A stretch of 64,000 nucleotides of DNA from Microbulbifer litoralis (GCF_023634065.1 NZ_JALKCV010000005.1:281626-345625), one strand, 5' to 3'. Counted from the stretch's first letter, positions 1 through 10,549 are shown. Translations and numbers: made by a program. Notes: generated from the letters alone by a model not told the origin.

Positions 1-257
1 CCCCCGGTTTTTTCCCGCAGCAACGGCACAAACGGCAGCAGGCCCCACACCAGCATCAGGCCGACCAGGAAGGCGCAGACTGTGGTATTGACTGGATACA
101 GGGTGCAGCCCGCCAGCAGCGCAGCCAGCAACAGCAGCGCGCCGAACCGCGCCCAGGGCGCGGACAGCGGTCGCGCCAGCCAGCCCTGGTGACGGTGGCT
201 CAGGTAGAGCAGCGTGGCGCCGCTTGCAAAAGCGACGACCAGCAGTAAAAGCGTCAC
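1..257 (-). CDS. Partial small integral membrane protein, DUF3325-like
   Basis: The window begins inside this gene, which reads leftwards from a GTG at 257; about 85 residues are visible and the C-terminus is missing. The peptide opens VTLLLLVVAFASGATLLYLS, followed by a His-Arg-His segment, then two further hydrophobic stretches, so three membrane passes are likely. A good ribosome binding site (AGGGAGG) sits about 10 nt before the GTG. Size and layout resemble the DUF3325 family, small inner-membrane proteins often found beside siderophore receptors and iron-regulated PepSY proteins. It follows entA by 43 nt on the same strand and is probably part of the siderophore operon. The family call is by pattern only; the three-helix membrane nature is clear. 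Confidence 0.55.
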   Translation of the reverse strand, partial: MTLLLLVVAFASGATLLYLSHRHQGWLARPLSAPWARFGALLLLAALLAGCTLYPVNTTVCAFLVGLMLVWGLLPFVPLLREKTG

Positions 258-300
258 GGATTGGGTCCCTCCCTGTTTTTATTGTTCACGCGGAAATTCC

Positions 301-1074
301 TCAGGCCGCCAGCGTCGCGCCGCCGTCGACGACAATATCCTGCAGCGTGATATGGCTGGCGAGATCCGAGGCGAGGAAGATCACCGTGTTGGCGATCTCC
401 TCCACAGTGGCAATTTTCTGCAGCGGTATACCCAGCTTGTACTGCTCTGGCAGGCCGGCGATGGTGCGCGCGAAACCCGCCTCGCCGCCCGGCATATCGC
501 GCAGCATCGGCGTGTCGGTGGAGCCGGGGGAAACCAGGTTGCAGCGCACACCGTATTGCGCCAGTTCCAGCCCGGCGCAGTGGCTGAGGCTGGCCAGCGC
601 CGCCTTGGAGGCGCAGTAGGCGCCCATCTGCATCCGCGGCACGCGCGCGGCGTTGGAGGCGACGGTGACGATGGCGCCGCGGCGCTGCGCGCGGAAATGC
701 GGTATCAGCTGGCGCAGCAGGTAAAAGGTGCCGCTGACATTGACATCGAAACAGGCCTGCCAGTCGGCGAGGGGGATGTTCTCCAGCGATCCCAGGCGCA
801 GTACGCCGGCGGCGTTGACCAGTATTTGCGGGCCCTTTTCCGCGCGCAGCAGTGCGCCGCAGCTCTCCGCCACCTGCGCCGCATCGGCGATATCCAGCGA
901 GCGGGTGACGAAGCTGTAATCCGCCGCGGCAAACGCGCGATCGAAACCGGTAACCGCGGCGCCCAGCGCGCGGAAGCCGTCGGCGACGCAGCGGCCGATG
1001 CCGCGGCCGGCGCCGGTCACCCACACGCTCTTGCCACTGAAATCCAGTGCGGAGAGATCCATAGAGTACGCCAT
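301..1074 (-). CDS. entA: 2,3-dihydro-2,3-dihydroxybenzoate dehydrogenase (EntA)
   Basis: Short-chain dehydrogenase of 257 residues that oxidises 2,3-dihydro-2,3-dihydroxybenzoate to 2,3-dihydroxybenzoate (DHB) with NAD+, the last step in making the catechol unit of enterobactin-type siderophores. The cofactor loop GAGRGIG is at residues 21-27, NAAG at 87-90, and the catalytic Ser140, Tyr153 and Lys157 (YCASK) are in place. Length is normal for EntA (about 250). It lies 3 nt after entB in the order entC-entE-entB-entA, so the whole set is likely one transcript. The specific assignment over a generic dehydrogenase rests on the ent neighbours. Confidence 0.9.
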   Translation of the reverse strand: MAYSMDLSALDFSGKSVWVTGAGRGIGRCVADGFRALGAAVTGFDRAFAAADYSFVTRSLDIADAAQVAESCGALLRAEKGPQILVNAAGVLRLGSLENIPLADWQACFDVNVSGTFYLLRQLIPHFRAQRRGAIVTVASNAARVPRMQMGAYCASKAALASLSHCAGLELAQYGVRCNLVSPGSTDTPMLRDMPGGEAGFARTIAGLPEQYKLGIPLQKIATVEEIANTVIFLASDLASHITLQDIVVDGGATLAA

Positions 1075-1077
1075 GGA

Positions 1078-1950
1078 TCAGGCCGCCCCGCGCCGCTCGA
1101 GTTGTTGTTCGATCAGCTGCCACCAGCCGTCGAGGGTCGGCGCGGCGGCCAGGTCCTCGAAGGTGAGCTTGATCCCGCATTGCTGCCAGCGACCGAGCAG
1201 CTGCATCACCTGCACCGAGTCGAGGCCGTAGTCCACCAGGTTGTCGCCGCCGTCCGGCGCGCCGGCGTCCTCTTCCAGCAGCGGCAGCACCTGGCCCCGC
1301 AGCCAGTCGAAACCGAGGGCCTCGGCGGGCTGCACGATAGCGGCGGTATTCAGCACCGCGCCGCAGCGGCCGGCGACAAACTCCAGCGCCATGCGGTGCT
1401 CGCGGCCGGAAAAATCCGCCAGCGCATCGGCCACAAGGAAGGGCTGGATATCGCGCATAAACGCGTCCAGCGCCGTGGCCATGCAGCCGATATGCGCGTA
1501 GACGCCGCCGATCAGCAGCTGGTCGCGGCGCCACTCGCGCATCAGGTCCTGCAGGCTGGAGCGCTGGAAGGCGCTGTAGCGCCACTTGACCAGCACCGTG
1601 TCGTCCGCGGCCGGCGCCAGCGGCGCGGCAATAGCGGCCAGCGCCGGATCGGCGTCGGTCAGCCCCGGCCCCCACATATCGTTGAGCAGCGCGCGGTCTT
1701 CCGCCGGCTGCTCCGCCGGTTGCGCGGTGTAGACCACCGGCACGCCGTTGGCATGGGCCCAGTCACGCAGCGCCACCAGTTTGGCCAGCAGGTTTTCCAG
1801 CAGCGGGTTGTCGGCGCCGTAGAAACGCAGGAAGTAATCCTGCATATCGTGGATCAGCAGCACCGCGCGCGCCGGGTCCGGCTGCCAGTCGACGCGGTTC
1901 GGCGGCAGTTCGCCGGGCAGGTCGTAGGCGGGAATGGAGGGAATACTCAT
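1078..1950 (-). CDS. entB: Isochorismatase with aryl carrier protein domain (EntB)
   Basis: Bifunctional protein of 290 residues. The N-terminal isochorismatase domain turns isochorismate into 2,3-dihydro-DHB and pyruvate (LLIHDMQDYF around residues 31-40). The C-terminal aryl carrier domain carries the phosphopantetheine-accepting serine in YGLDSVQV, Ser245, the same number as in E. coli EntB. I chose the ATG at 1950 because AAGGATG lies just upstream and the protein then starts MSIPSIPAYDLP like its relatives; the frame also stays open up to 1980. The intact carrier domain implies that a non-ribosomal peptide synthetase using DHB exists in this genome, although none is in the window. Confidence 0.93.
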   Translation of the reverse strand: MSIPSIPAYDLPGELPPNRVDWQPDPARAVLLIHDMQDYFLRFYGADNPLLENLLAKLVALRDWAHANGVPVVYTAQPAEQPAEDRALLNDMWGPGLTDADPALAAIAAPLAPAADDTVLVKWRYSAFQRSSLQDLMREWRRDQLLIGGVYAHIGCMATALDAFMRDIQPFLVADALADFSGREHRMALEFVAGRCGAVLNTAAIVQPAEALGFDWLRGQVLPLLEEDAGAPDGGDNLVDYGLDSVQVMQLLGRWQQCGIKLTFEDLAAAPTLDGWWQLIEQQLERRGAA

Positions 1951-1992
1951 GGCAACATCCTTATCGTGTGATTGACGCACTCGCGCCCGCGG

Positions 1993-3636
1993 TCAGGCGA
2001 TCGAATCGGCGAGCTGGCGGCGCAACTGCACCTTGTCGGTCTTGCCCACCGCGGTCAGCGGCAGCGCGTCGACAAAGCGGAAACGGTCCGGCAGCTTGTA
2101 GTCCGCCAGCCCGAGTTCACGCAGGTAGCGGCGCAGCGCCGGCGCCTTCAATGACGGGTCCGACAGCACCAGAAAGGCGCAGCTCTTTTCCCCGAGGCGC
2201 GCATCCGCGGCCGCCACCAGCGCCGCGCCGGTGACGCCGGCGTGGCCGAGCAGCAGGTTTTCCACTTCCTCCGCGGCAATTTTTTCGCCGCCGCGATTGA
2301 TCTGGTCCTTCACCCGCCCCACCACGCGCAGGTAGCCGCCGGCATCGCGCTGCACCAGATCGCCGGAGCAGTAGAAGCCGTCGCGGTCGAACACCTGTGC
2401 ATTCTGCTGCGGCGCCTGAAAATAGCCGCGAAAAGTGTAGGGGCCGCGAGTGTGCAGCAGGCCGGTTGCGCCGTCGGCCACCGGCCGGCCGTCGCCGTCC
2501 AGCACGCGCACTTCGTCGGCATCGCTCATGGGGCGACCCTGGGTGGTGAAGAGACGGTCCGGGGTGTCGTCGAGGCGGGTGTAATTGACCAGGCCCTCGG
2601 CCATGCCGAATACCTGCTGCAGGCGGCAGCCCAGTTCCGCCGGCACCCGCAGCGCGGTAGCCTCGGCAAAACTGGCGCCGCCCACCTGCAGCAGTTGCAG
2701 GCTCGCCAGTTGCGCACGGGCGTGCGCCTGTTGCGCAGCTTCCAGCCACAGCAGCACCGCGGATGGCACCAGCGCGGCCAGGGTTACCCTGTGCCGCTCG
2801 ATCAAGCGGAAGCAGTGCCCCGGCTCCGGTGACGGTGCCAGCACCACGGCGCCGCCGGCACAGAAAACGCCCAGTGCACCGGGGGAGCTGAGCGGGAAAT
2901 TGTGTGCGGCCGGCAGTGCGCACAGGAAGCGCGTGGCGCTGTTGAGGCGGCAGATCTCGGCGCTGCCACGCACGCTGTAGTAGTAGTCGTTGTGGGTGCG
3001 CGGAATCAGTTTGGGCGTGCCGGTGCTGCCCCCGGACAGCTGGAAAAACGCCACTTGGTCCGCGGGCGACGGGGCGAAATTGTTCGCGGTTTCAGCGGCC
3101 GGGAAGCGGGGATCGGTCTCCACCAACAGGTCTGCCAGGTTTTCCGCGTAATCGGTCTCGCCCAGCATCAGCGTCAGTTGCAGTTCCGGTATTTTCCCGC
3201 GCAGCGACTGCGCAAAAGTGCCATCGCGAAACAGCGGCTGTGCGGCGGCGCCGATCAGCAGCGCCGGGCGCAACTGTTCGGCGTAGGCGTCGAGTTCCAG
3301 TTGCCGGTGGCTGAACAGCGCGTTTACCGGCGCCGCGCCCAGTTTCAGCAGGGCGAAAAACACCAGGTAGAACTCCGCCACATTGGGCAGTTGCACCAGC
3401 GCCGTATCGCCGCCGCGCAGGCCGCGCCGGTACAGCGCGCACGCCAGTTGTGTGGACAGGCGGTCCAGCTCGCCGTAGGAAAAGCTGCGCTCGCCGCAGA
3501 AAATCGCCGGCGCCTGCGCATCGGCCGCGCGCGCGACCAGGTCGGTCATGGGCCTGTCGGTCCAGTAGCCGGCGGCGCGGTAGCGCGCGGCCAGCTCCCG
3601 CGGCCAGGGGGTGAACGGAAGCGGTCGTGCACTCAT
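1993..3636 (-). CDS. entE: 2,3-dihydroxybenzoate-AMP ligase (EntE)
   Basis: Adenylating enzyme of 547 residues that activates DHB with ATP and loads it onto the EntB carrier domain. The phosphate-binding motif SGGSTGTPK is at 201-209, followed by the aryl-acid pocket segment AAHNFPLSS typical of stand-alone DHB ligases. The hinge region (RVKDQINRGGEKI) and the C-terminal catalytic lysine in VGKTDK are also present. The start is the ATG at 3636, which overlaps the entC stop in an ATGA arrangement and indicates translational coupling. The frame stays open far upstream of this ATG, but that part overlaps entC and is not coding. Length is close to E. coli EntE (536). Confidence 0.93.
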   Translation of the reverse strand: MSARPLPFTPWPRELAARYRAAGYWTDRPMTDLVARAADAQAPAIFCGERSFSYGELDRLSTQLACALYRRGLRGGDTALVQLPNVAEFYLVFFALLKLGAAPVNALFSHRQLELDAYAEQLRPALLIGAAAQPLFRDGTFAQSLRGKIPELQLTLMLGETDYAENLADLLVETDPRFPAAETANNFAPSPADQVAFFQLSGGSTGTPKLIPRTHNDYYYSVRGSAEICRLNSATRFLCALPAAHNFPLSSPGALGVFCAGGAVVLAPSPEPGHCFRLIERHRVTLAALVPSAVLLWLEAAQQAHARAQLASLQLLQVGGASFAEATALRVPAELGCRLQQVFGMAEGLVNYTRLDDTPDRLFTTQGRPMSDADEVRVLDGDGRPVADGATGLLHTRGPYTFRGYFQAPQQNAQVFDRDGFYCSGDLVQRDAGGYLRVVGRVKDQINRGGEKIAAEEVENLLLGHAGVTGAALVAAADARLGEKSCAFLVLSDPSLKAPALRRYLRELGLADYKLPDRFRFVDALPLTAVGKTDKVQLRRQLADSIA

Positions 3637-4877
3637 ACCTGAGCCTCCGCCAGCGCCGGTGCATTTTCCCCCGCGCTGCGCGGCCCGGACCGCGGCGCAT
3701 GCTGTTCGACGCCCAGTGCCGCCAGCATCGTCTGCAGCTTGGCTTCGGTCTCCAGCCACTCGCTGTCCGGATCCGAATCCTCGACGATGCCGGCACCGGC
3801 AAACAGTTGCGCGCGCCGGCCGGAAAAAATACCGCAGCGGATGGTCACCGCCCACTCGCCGTTGCCCTCTGCGTCGCACCAGCCGACGATGCCGCCAAAC
3901 AGACCGCGCTCGAACGGTTCCACCAGCTGGATCAGCCGGTGCGCCTGGCGGGTGGGATAGCCGCACAGGGCCGGGGTCGGGTGCAGATGGCAGGCCACCT
4001 GCAGGGCGGACAACGAGGTGTCGGCCAGCCGGCCCTCGATCGGCGTGGACAGGTGCCACATGGCGCGGGTGCTCATCAACTGCGGACCGTCCGGAATTTC
4101 CAGCTGTTCGCACAGCGGCTGCAACTGGCGGCGGATATCCTCGATCACCAGCCGGTGTTCGGAGGCGTCCTTGGCCGACTGCAGCAGGCCTTCGCCCACT
4201 TTTTTATCTTCCACCGAATCCGCGCGGCGCTTCGCCGAGCCGGCCAGCGGGTTGGAAAAAATCCGCTCCCCCTGGCGGCGCACCAGCAATTCCGGGCTGG
4301 CGCCGATCAGTTCCGAACCGTCGGCCAGCGGCAGGCGGAAATGGTAGCCGGAAGGGTTCTGGGCCAGCAGGCGCGCGAAGAACGCATCCAGGTCCAGTTT
4401 TTTCTCCAGTTCCAGTCGCAGGATGCGCGACAGCACCGCCTTGCGTATATCACTCAGTTGGAAGTTGGCGATCGCCTGGCGCACCGACTGTTTGAAGCGC
4501 GCTTCATCCGGCAGGCTCTCCCGCTGCAGGAGCCGCACCGGCAGTGCCGCATCCGCATCGGGGCGGCATTCCCGCTCGCGGGAGAACACCTCGTAGCGGC
4601 GCGGTATCGCCAACTGGCAGGGTTGCGACAGATCGAAAGGAATCGCACCGATGGCGACAGGGTTGGCGATTCCAGCGGCCCGCGCCCGGCCGAAGGCATC
4701 GCGCAGCTGCCGCTGGAAATGCGCGTCGCCGGCGCTGTTCTGGTGAACGGGAATACGGATTGATTCAAAGATGCCCCGCGCGCGAATCGCGCAGTGGGAC
4801 GACAGAAACTGGAACTCGGCGGCTTCCCCTGCCTGCGGCAGTGCGGCGGACTCCGTGCCGACACCCTGGCTTTTCAT
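3633..4877 (-). CDS. entC: Isochorismate synthase (EntC)
   Basis: Chorismate-utilising enzyme of 414 residues that converts chorismate to isochorismate, the entry step of DHB synthesis. Family motifs are present in order: a lysine in IRKAVLSRI (general base region), [38 protein letters not shown] and [10 protein letters not shown]. The ATG at 4877 was preferred over one at 4946 because the region between them looks like leader rather than protein; GGGAG precedes it. entC follows the TonB-dependent receptor by 115 nt and overlaps entE by 4 nt. Anthranilate or salicylate synthases are related, but the entE/B/A neighbours settle the role. Confidence 0.92.
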   Translation of the reverse strand: MKSQGVGTESAALPQAGEAAEFQFLSSHCAIRARGIFESIRIPVHQNSAGDAHFQRQLRDAFGRARAAGIANPVAIGAIPFDLSQPCQLAIPRRYEVFSRERECRPDADAALPVRLLQRESLPDEARFKQSVRQAIANFQLSDIRKAVLSRILRLELEKKLDLDAFFARLLAQNPSGYHFRLPLADGSELIGASPELLVRRQGERIFSNPLAGSAKRRADSVEDKKVGEGLLQSAKDASEHRLVIEDIRRQLQPLCEQLEIPDGPQLMSTRAMWHLSTPIEGRLADTSLSALQVACHLHPTPALCGYPTRQAHRLIQLVEPFERGLFGGIVGWCDAEGNGEWAVTIRCGIFSGRRAQLFAGAGIVEDSDPDSEWLETEAKLQTMLAALGVEQHAPRSGPRSAGENAPALAEAQV

Positions 4878-4992
4878 GACTGGCTCCCGATGGTATTGAC
4901 CCGACTCTTGTTGCCATCCGGTTGTCGCCCCCACAGGCGGCGCCAATCGTCCGACAGCGCCCGCCCAGGCACAGGAAAACCGGAGACCGGCG

Positions 4993-6945
4993 TCAGAAGC
5001 TGTAGTTGGCGCTCAGGTAATAGTTGCGCCCCAACTCGCGGATAATGAAGTTTTCGTTTTCGTCCTGAAGGTCCACGTCGGTGACATTCTTCACCCCGAA
5101 ATTCAGCGCGACGGACGGCGCCGCCGCGTAGGAAGCGGTCAGGTCGACGCGGGTGTAGGCGGGCAGGGATTCGCCTTCGTAGTACTGCTCTCCCACGTGG
5201 TTGGTGGACAGCGAGGCGTCGAAGCTGTCGCTCACCCGCCAGTTGAAGGCCAGGTTGGCGAGTATTTCCGGGCGGTTGTCGAGATCGGTCTCCACGCCGT
5301 CGGCATCCCGGGCCTCGGTGTCCATGTAGGTGAGGTTGGCGGAAACGGCAAGGGCGTCGGAGAGATCCACGCGGCCGTCCAGCTCCAGGCCGCGGGTTTT
5401 TGCCGAGGCCACGTTGACCCATTCGCGGGCGACGGCCACCGGGTCGTAGACCGCCACGATCATGTCGTCCACGTCGTTGTGGAACAGCGCCGCGGTCAGG
5501 CGCCAGCCGGGCCGCCGCACGTCGATGCCCGCCTCGTAGTTGATGCTGGTCTCCGGATCCAGGTCCGGGTCGCCGCTGAGGTAACAGTTGCCGCCGCAAC
5601 TGATCACGCTGTACTCCTCGCTCATCTGGTAGGCGTCGGGGGCCTTGAAGGCTTCACTGGCGCCAACCTTGAATACCACGCCATCGGCGATGGCGTAGGT
5701 CGCATAGATTTTCGGGGAAAAGTTGCCGCCGAATACCTCGTGGTCGTCATAGCGGCCGCCGAGGGTCAGGTTGAAGGTATCGGTGAAGGCAATCTCGTCC
5801 TGCACGAACAGGCCGCTGTTGCTGGTTCCCACCTCGCCGGTCTCCAGGTAGGTGACCGGGTCCTCAATCAACTGATCGCGGAAATCGATACCGGCGGTCA
5901 GGCCGTGTACGCCCAGCACACTGGTGGCATAGGCCTTGAAATAGGTATTGGTCTCGTTCAGCGTGCGCTGCTGCGGATCGTCGTAGGAGGAATTGAAATC
6001 GTCGATCTCGCTGTCTTCGCGTTTCAGGTAGACGGTACTCTTGCCCCAGCCCCAGTCGGCGTTGTGGGCCAGGCCATAGCTGGCACGGGTGATTTCCTGC
6101 TCGCGGTAATCGTAGGACTCGTAATCCCAGGCCGGGTAGAAAACGTAGCTGTAGAGGTTATAGGGGCGCTCGTCGTTGTCGTAACCGAGATCCACATCCA
6201 GGCTCTGGGTGTCGTTCAGCTCGATGCGCGCGGTGCTTACCAGGCTGGCGGACTGCTTTTCCTCCAGTGCCGGCACCTCCTGCGGATCCGAGGCGGAATA
6301 GCGATACCAGGGATCGCGCTCATAGATCTCGCCACTCACGGACAGGCTGACGCGGTCGCTGATGGCGCCGGCGGCGGAGGCGTTGTAGCGCTGCTGTGCG
6401 CCCTCCGCACCCGCTTCGATCTGGCGGTACTCCGCCGCGATGCGGCCGTGCCATTCCTGCGACGGTGCCTTGGTCACGATATTGACCACACCGCCGATGG
6501 CGTCGGAACCGTAGAGCGCGGCCATGGGCCCACGCACGATTTCCACCCGCTCGATGCTGCCCATGGGGATGGAACTGAGGTCGAAGTCGCCGCCGCGCCA
6601 CAGCGCGCCAGCGGAGGAGACGCGCTTGCCGTCCACCAGGATCAGTGTGTAGCGCCCGCTCATGCCGCGGATCTGGATTTCGTCGCGCCCGGTGGGATCG
6701 GTGCGGTTGTTGACGCCAACGGTGTCCCGCAGCAGGTCGGCGAGGCTGTTGACCGGCACCCGCTCGATGTCCTCGCGCCCGATCACACTGGTAAAGGCCG
6801 GCGACGTGGCGCTGTCGCGGGCGCTGAGGGTAGCGGTCACTACCACCTCTTCCGTATTTTCGCCCTCGCTCCGGGTTTCTGCCCAGGCCGGCACGGCGGT
6901 GAGATTGAGTGCGACCAGGGACGCGAGGGTATTGCGGGCGAACAT
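4993..6945 (-). CDS. TonB-dependent catecholate siderophore receptor
   Basis: Outer-membrane receptor of 650 residues in the IrgA/CirA/FepA group. It has a signal peptide ending AWAE, a TonB box (EEVVVTATL) near residues 32-40, a plug domain with IQIRGMSGRYTLILVDG, and the plug end IERVEIVRGPMAALYGSDAI followed by GGVVNIVT. A 22-strand barrel ends in the sorting signal YYLSANYSF. It should import the ferric form of the siderophore made by the downstream ent genes. It is the first gene of the locus and a Fur-like site lies about 60 nt upstream, so iron-repressed expression is expected. Closest in length to IrgA/CirA (about 650-660); the exact ligand cannot be read from sequence. Confidence 0.9.
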   Translation of the reverse strand: MFARNTLASLVALNLTAVPAWAETRSEGENTEEVVVTATLSARDSATSPAFTSVIGREDIERVPVNSLADLLRDTVGVNNRTDPTGRDEIQIRGMSGRYTLILVDGKRVSSAGALWRGGDFDLSSIPMGSIERVEIVRGPMAALYGSDAIGGVVNIVTKAPSQEWHGRIAAEYRQIEAGAEGAQQRYNASAAGAISDRVSLSVSGEIYERDPWYRYSASDPQEVPALEEKQSASLVSTARIELNDTQSLDVDLGYDNDERPYNLYSYVFYPAWDYESYDYREQEITRASYGLAHNADWGWGKSTVYLKREDSEIDDFNSSYDDPQQRTLNETNTYFKAYATSVLGVHGLTAGIDFRDQLIEDPVTYLETGEVGTSNSGLFVQDEIAFTDTFNLTLGGRYDDHEVFGGNFSPKIYATYAIADGVVFKVGASEAFKAPDAYQMSEEYSVISCGGNCYLSGDPDLDPETSINYEAGIDVRRPGWRLTAALFHNDVDDMIVAVYDPVAVAREWVNVASAKTRGLELDGRVDLSDALAVSANLTYMDTEARDADGVETDLDNRPEILANLAFNWRVSDSFDASLSTNHVGEQYYEGESLPAYTRVDLTASYAAAPSVALNFGVKNVTDVDLQDENENFIIRELGRNYYLSANYSF

Positions 6946-7322
6946 GCATTCTTCTCCTTGAACTGGGTCGTTTTCCCTACATACATCCAGGGGCGGGAAT
7001 TTAGGCCGAGAATGCTATTGTTTCTCATTTAGATTTACAAGCTTGTTTTACTTGAAAAATGAGACAGATTGCAGGTTTTCTACGACCAGAAACGAAAAAT
7101 GCGCAAATTGCGGGCAGGGAGGGTCAAAAAAAGTACGCTGCGACAGGCGCGGGCCGGAACCGGGGAAGAAGCGGGGATTTGCACAATCGGGGGAAGGGGT
7201 GCCGGTGGTCTTCGCGGACACCGCCGGCAGGGCGGGGAAAGTCCGCGGGGCGCCGGAGTCGCACGGCACCGCGATCGGCAGCCCCGGAAATCGCAGCCTG
7301 GCGAAGCGGGGCGACCGGCGGC
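6946..7322. other. Intergenic region between siderophore receptor and hisF
   Basis: This 377 nt stretch holds the Fur-like site and an AT-rich promoter zone (about 6990-7110) for the siderophore genes. The rest is GC-rich sequence after the hisF stop. Open frames here have unusual composition and no recognisable protein features, so I call no gene. Confidence 0.6.
7008..7026 (-). promoter_or_regulatory. Probable Fur box upstream of siderophore receptor
   Basis: GAGAATGCTATTGTTTCTC has inverted arms GAGAA/TTCTC and matches 13 of 19 positions of the classical Fur consensus GATAATGATAATCATTATC by hand alignment. It lies 63-81 nt upstream of the receptor start in an AT-rich patch inside otherwise GC-rich DNA, where an iron-repressed promoter is expected. 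Fur control is inferred. Confidence 0.6.
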
Positions 7323-8084
<762 letters not shown>

Positions 8085-8086
8085 AA

Positions 8087-8818
8087 CTATTTTTTCCAGT
8101 CGTCGCAGAGCTGCTGTGCCCGCCGCAGGTCCAGCTTGTCTTCGTAGATGGCGCGGCCGGTAATGGCGCCGTGGATTTGCCCGGCTTCCAGCAACTGCTC
8201 GATATCGCCGAGACTGCTGACGCCGCCGGAGGCGATGATCGGCACATCCACCGCGCGTGCCATATCCAGCGTGGCCGGGATATTCACCCCCTGCATCATG
8301 CCGTCGCGGGCGATATCGGTGTAGACGATGGCGCTGACACCGCAGTCGGCGAACTGTTTCGCCAGCTCGGTGGCCCGCAGCTCGGACACTTCCGCCCAGC
8401 CCTCGGTGGCCACCAGGCCATCCTTCGCATCCAGGCCGACGATGATATGGCCCTCGAATTCGCGGCAGGCCTCCCTCACCAGCCCCGGGTTCTTGACCGC
8501 GGCGGTGCCGATAATGGCCCAGGTCACACCGGCAGCCAGGTATTTTTCCACCGTGTAGAGATCGCGGATGCCGCCGCCAATCTGCACCGGCAGGTCCGGA
8601 AACTGTTTCGCAATGGCGGTCACCGCCTCGCCGTTGACCGGGTTGCCGGCGAAGGCGCCATTCAGGTCCACCAGGTGCAGCCGCCGTGCGCCCTCGTCGA
8701 CCCAGTGCTGCGCGGTGGCCAGCGGGTCGTCGGAGAATACGGTGGCATCACTCATCTCGCCCTGGCGCAGGCGCACGCACTGGCCGTCTTTCAAGTCGAT
8801 TGCGGGGATTACGATCAT
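8087..8818 (-). CDS. hisA: Phosphoribosylformimino-5-aminoimidazole carboxamide ribotide isomerase (HisA)
   Basis: TIM-barrel isomerase of 243 residues that turns ProFAR into PRFAR. Catalytic aspartates are visible in [10 protein letters not shown] near the start and in YTDIARDGM; phosphate-loop motifs QIGGGIR and ASGGVSS are intact. I chose the ATG at 8818; a TTG two codons earlier would add only two residues. It follows hisH by 50 nt and is nearly contiguous with hisF. Confidence 0.96.
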   Translation of the reverse strand: MIVIPAIDLKDGQCVRLRQGEMSDATVFSDDPLATAQHWVDEGARRLHLVDLNGAFAGNPVNGEAVTAIAKQFPDLPVQIGGGIRDLYTVEKYLAAGVTWAIIGTAAVKNPGLVREACREFEGHIIVGLDAKDGLVATEGWAEVSELRATELAKQFADCGVSAIVYTDIARDGMMQGVNIPATLDMARAVDVPIIASGGVSSLGDIEQLLEAGQIHGAITGRAIYEDKLDLRRAQQLCDDWKK

Positions 8819-8868
8819 GGTCAAATAATATTGCCGGTTGATGGTGGTCGTTTGCAGAGGTGCAGGAT

Positions 8869-9543
8869 TCAGGCCCGGCCGTTCCAGCCGACAAAATTGT
8901 TCAGCAATTGCAGGCCGGCTTCGGCACTTTTTTCCGGGTGGAACTGGGTGGCGAAAATATTTTCCCGCGCGACGGCGGCCGCCAGCGGCACGCCGTATTC
9001 GGTGCGCCCGGCGATATCCTCACAGCCGTCCGCCGGCACATAGTAGCTGTGCACGAAATAGAAACGGCTGCCGCTGTCGATCCCGGCCCAGAGCGGGTGC
9101 TCGCGCGCCTGCTCGACCCGGTTCCAGCCCATATGGGGCACCTTTAATCTTGAGCCGCAGGCGCCAGCCGCCACTGTTTCATGCAGGCTGTTGCCGAAGA
9201 ATTTCACCGGCTGCGGAAAGAGGTCCAGGCAGTCGATGCCGCTGTTCTCCTCGCTGCGGCGCATCATCAGTTGCATGCCGACACAGACGCCGAGAATCGG
9301 CAGGCCCGAGTCGATGGCCTCGCGCAGCAGCGGCTCGAAGCCGGATTCGACAAAACCCGCCATACAGTCGCGGATGGCGCCGACACCGGGCACCAGCAGG
9401 CGGTCGGCGCCCTCGGCCTGACCCGGCGTCGAGGCCAATACGATTTCATCGCCCGGCGCCACCTTCTCCAGCGCGCTGGCGGCCGAGTGCAGGTTGCCCA
9501 TACCGTAGTCGAGAATCGCGATTTTCTGCGTCGCCGCGGCCAT
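8869..9543 (-). CDS. hisH: Imidazole glycerol phosphate synthase, glutamine amidotransferase subunit (HisH)
   Basis: Class I glutamine amidotransferase of 224 residues that supplies ammonia to HisF. The nucleophile cysteine sits in [10 protein letters not shown], and the catalytic His and Glu are in ATQFHPEKS. The oxyanion segment PGVGA is present. Its ATG at 9543 shares one base with the hisB stop (TGATG), so translation of the two genes is coupled. The frame remains open far upstream inside hisB; that part is not coding. The protein starts [17 protein letters not shown]. Confidence 0.96.
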   Translation of the reverse strand: MAAATQKIAILDYGMGNLHSAASALEKVAPGDEIVLASTPGQAEGADRLLVPGVGAIRDCMAGFVESGFEPLLREAIDSGLPILGVCVGMQLMMRRSEENSGIDCLDLFPQPVKFFGNSLHETVAAGACGSRLKVPHMGWNRVEQAREHPLWAGIDSGSRFYFVHSYYVPADGCEDIAGRTEYGVPLAAAVARENIFATQFHPEKSAEAGLQLLNNFVGWNGRA

Positions 9544-10130
9544 CAGAGCACACCCTTGGTGGACGGCATGGTGCCGGCCATGCGCGGGTCCGGCGTCAGC
9601 GCCATGCGCAGCGCGCGGCCGAAGGCCTTGAACACCGTCTCCACCTGGTGGTGGGCATTGTGACCGCGCAGGCAGTCGATATGCAGGGTGACCAGGGCGT
9701 GATTGACGAAACCCTGGAAGAATTCGTAGAACAGTTCGGTATCGAAATTGCCGATGCGCTTCTGGGTAAAGGGCACATCCATGATCAGGCCCGGGCGGCC
9801 GGAGAAGTCGATCACCACCCGGGACAGCGCCTCGTCCAGCGGCACATAGGCGTGGCCGTAGCGGGTCATGCCCTTCTTGTCGCCCACCGCCTCGGCAATC
9901 GCCTTGCCCAGGGTGATACCGATATCCTCCACCGTGTGGTGGTCGTCGATATGTACATCGCCGTCGCAACGGATATCCAGGTCGATCATACCGTGGCGGG
10001 CGATCTGGTCGAGCATATGCTCCAGGAAAGGCACGCCGGTGTCGAACTGGCCGCGGCCGTCGCCGTCCAGGTTGAGGCTGACCTGTATCCTGGTCTCCAG
10101 GGTGTCGCGCTTGACGCTGGCCTTGCGCAT
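9543..10130 (-). CDS. hisB: Imidazoleglycerol-phosphate dehydratase (HisB)
   Basis: Monofunctional dehydratase of about 195 residues that makes imidazole-acetol phosphate. Metal-binding motifs HHTVEDIGI and [13 protein letters not shown] are intact, and [19 protein letters not shown] is typical. The ATG at 10130 gives the usual N-terminus [13 protein letters not shown] with AAGGA about 11 nt upstream; ATGs at 10139 and 10157 would add 3 or 9 residues. There is no histidinol phosphatase domain, as in Pseudomonas-type operons. This is the first gene of the his run. Its upstream region is shared with the divergent zinc-uptake pair. Confidence 0.95.
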   Translation of the reverse strand: MRKASVKRDTLETRIQVSLNLDGDGRGQFDTGVPFLEHMLDQIARHGMIDLDIRCDGDVHIDDHHTVEDIGITLGKAIAEAVGDKKGMTRYGHAYVPLDEALSRVVIDFSGRPGLIMDVPFTQKRIGNFDTELFYEFFQGFVNHALVTLHIDCLRGHNAHHQVETVFKAFGRALRMALTPDPRMAGTMPSTKGVL

Positions 10131-10258
10131 AGGCGAATGCATCCTTATTTCAGGCATTGAGATGGAAGGCGCGGATTATAGGACTAATAGCCGCCTCTGT
10201 GGCCGGTTAGTGACAAATGAAACTTGATTAGTGGCCACGACCGAATATCATACCGCCC

Positions 10259-10549
10259 ATGGTCAACCATTCCCGCCAACAGTCCCGCTTCTGGGCCAGC
10301 CTGGTGCTGCTGCTTGCGATGATCGCAGCCCAGCCGCTGTGGGCGGAGCATATCCACCTGGACGACGGCCAGGTGGAGCTGTGCGACCTCTGCTTCAACC
10401 ATATGCCCGGCGCCATCGGCGCCGACTTCCAGTTCGTCCAGCCGGCACCGGCGGTGCCCTACAGCACCCAATCTGCACCGGTACCGGGCGACTGTCAGCC
10501 GGAGCGCCCGCGCGCCCGCGCGCCCCCCGTCTTCCTGTCTCTCCACTGA
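10259..10549 (+). CDS. Small secreted His/Cys-containing protein upstream of ZnuD-like receptor
   Basis: A 96-residue protein with a signal peptide (hydrophobic LVLLLAMIAAQPLWA) followed by a short mature part containing HIHLDDG, a CDLC pair and NHMPG, then a Pro/Arg-rich tail. The paired cysteines and histidines suggest metal binding. It lies 100 nt before a zinc-type TonB-dependent receptor in the same direction. The arrangement is like the copper locus at 50.5 kb, where another short His-rich secreted protein precedes a receptor. It may be a metal-binding accessory or a DUF2946-like protein; I do not recognise a firm family. Expression with the receptor, possibly under Zur, is inferred; I could not find a convincing Zur site. 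Confidence 0.65.
   Translation: MVNHSRQQSRFWASLVLLLAMIAAQPLWAEHIHLDDGQVELCDLCFNHMPGAIGADFQFVQPAPAVPYSTQSAPVPGDCQPERPRARAPPVFLSLH

Noticed and set aside
10131..10258. Zur operator upstream of the zinc-uptake pair
   Set aside because: I looked for a palindrome like GTTATANTATAAC and found only weak AT patches (GATTATAGGACTAAT) and a GTGGCC...GGCCAC pair, so no site is claimed.
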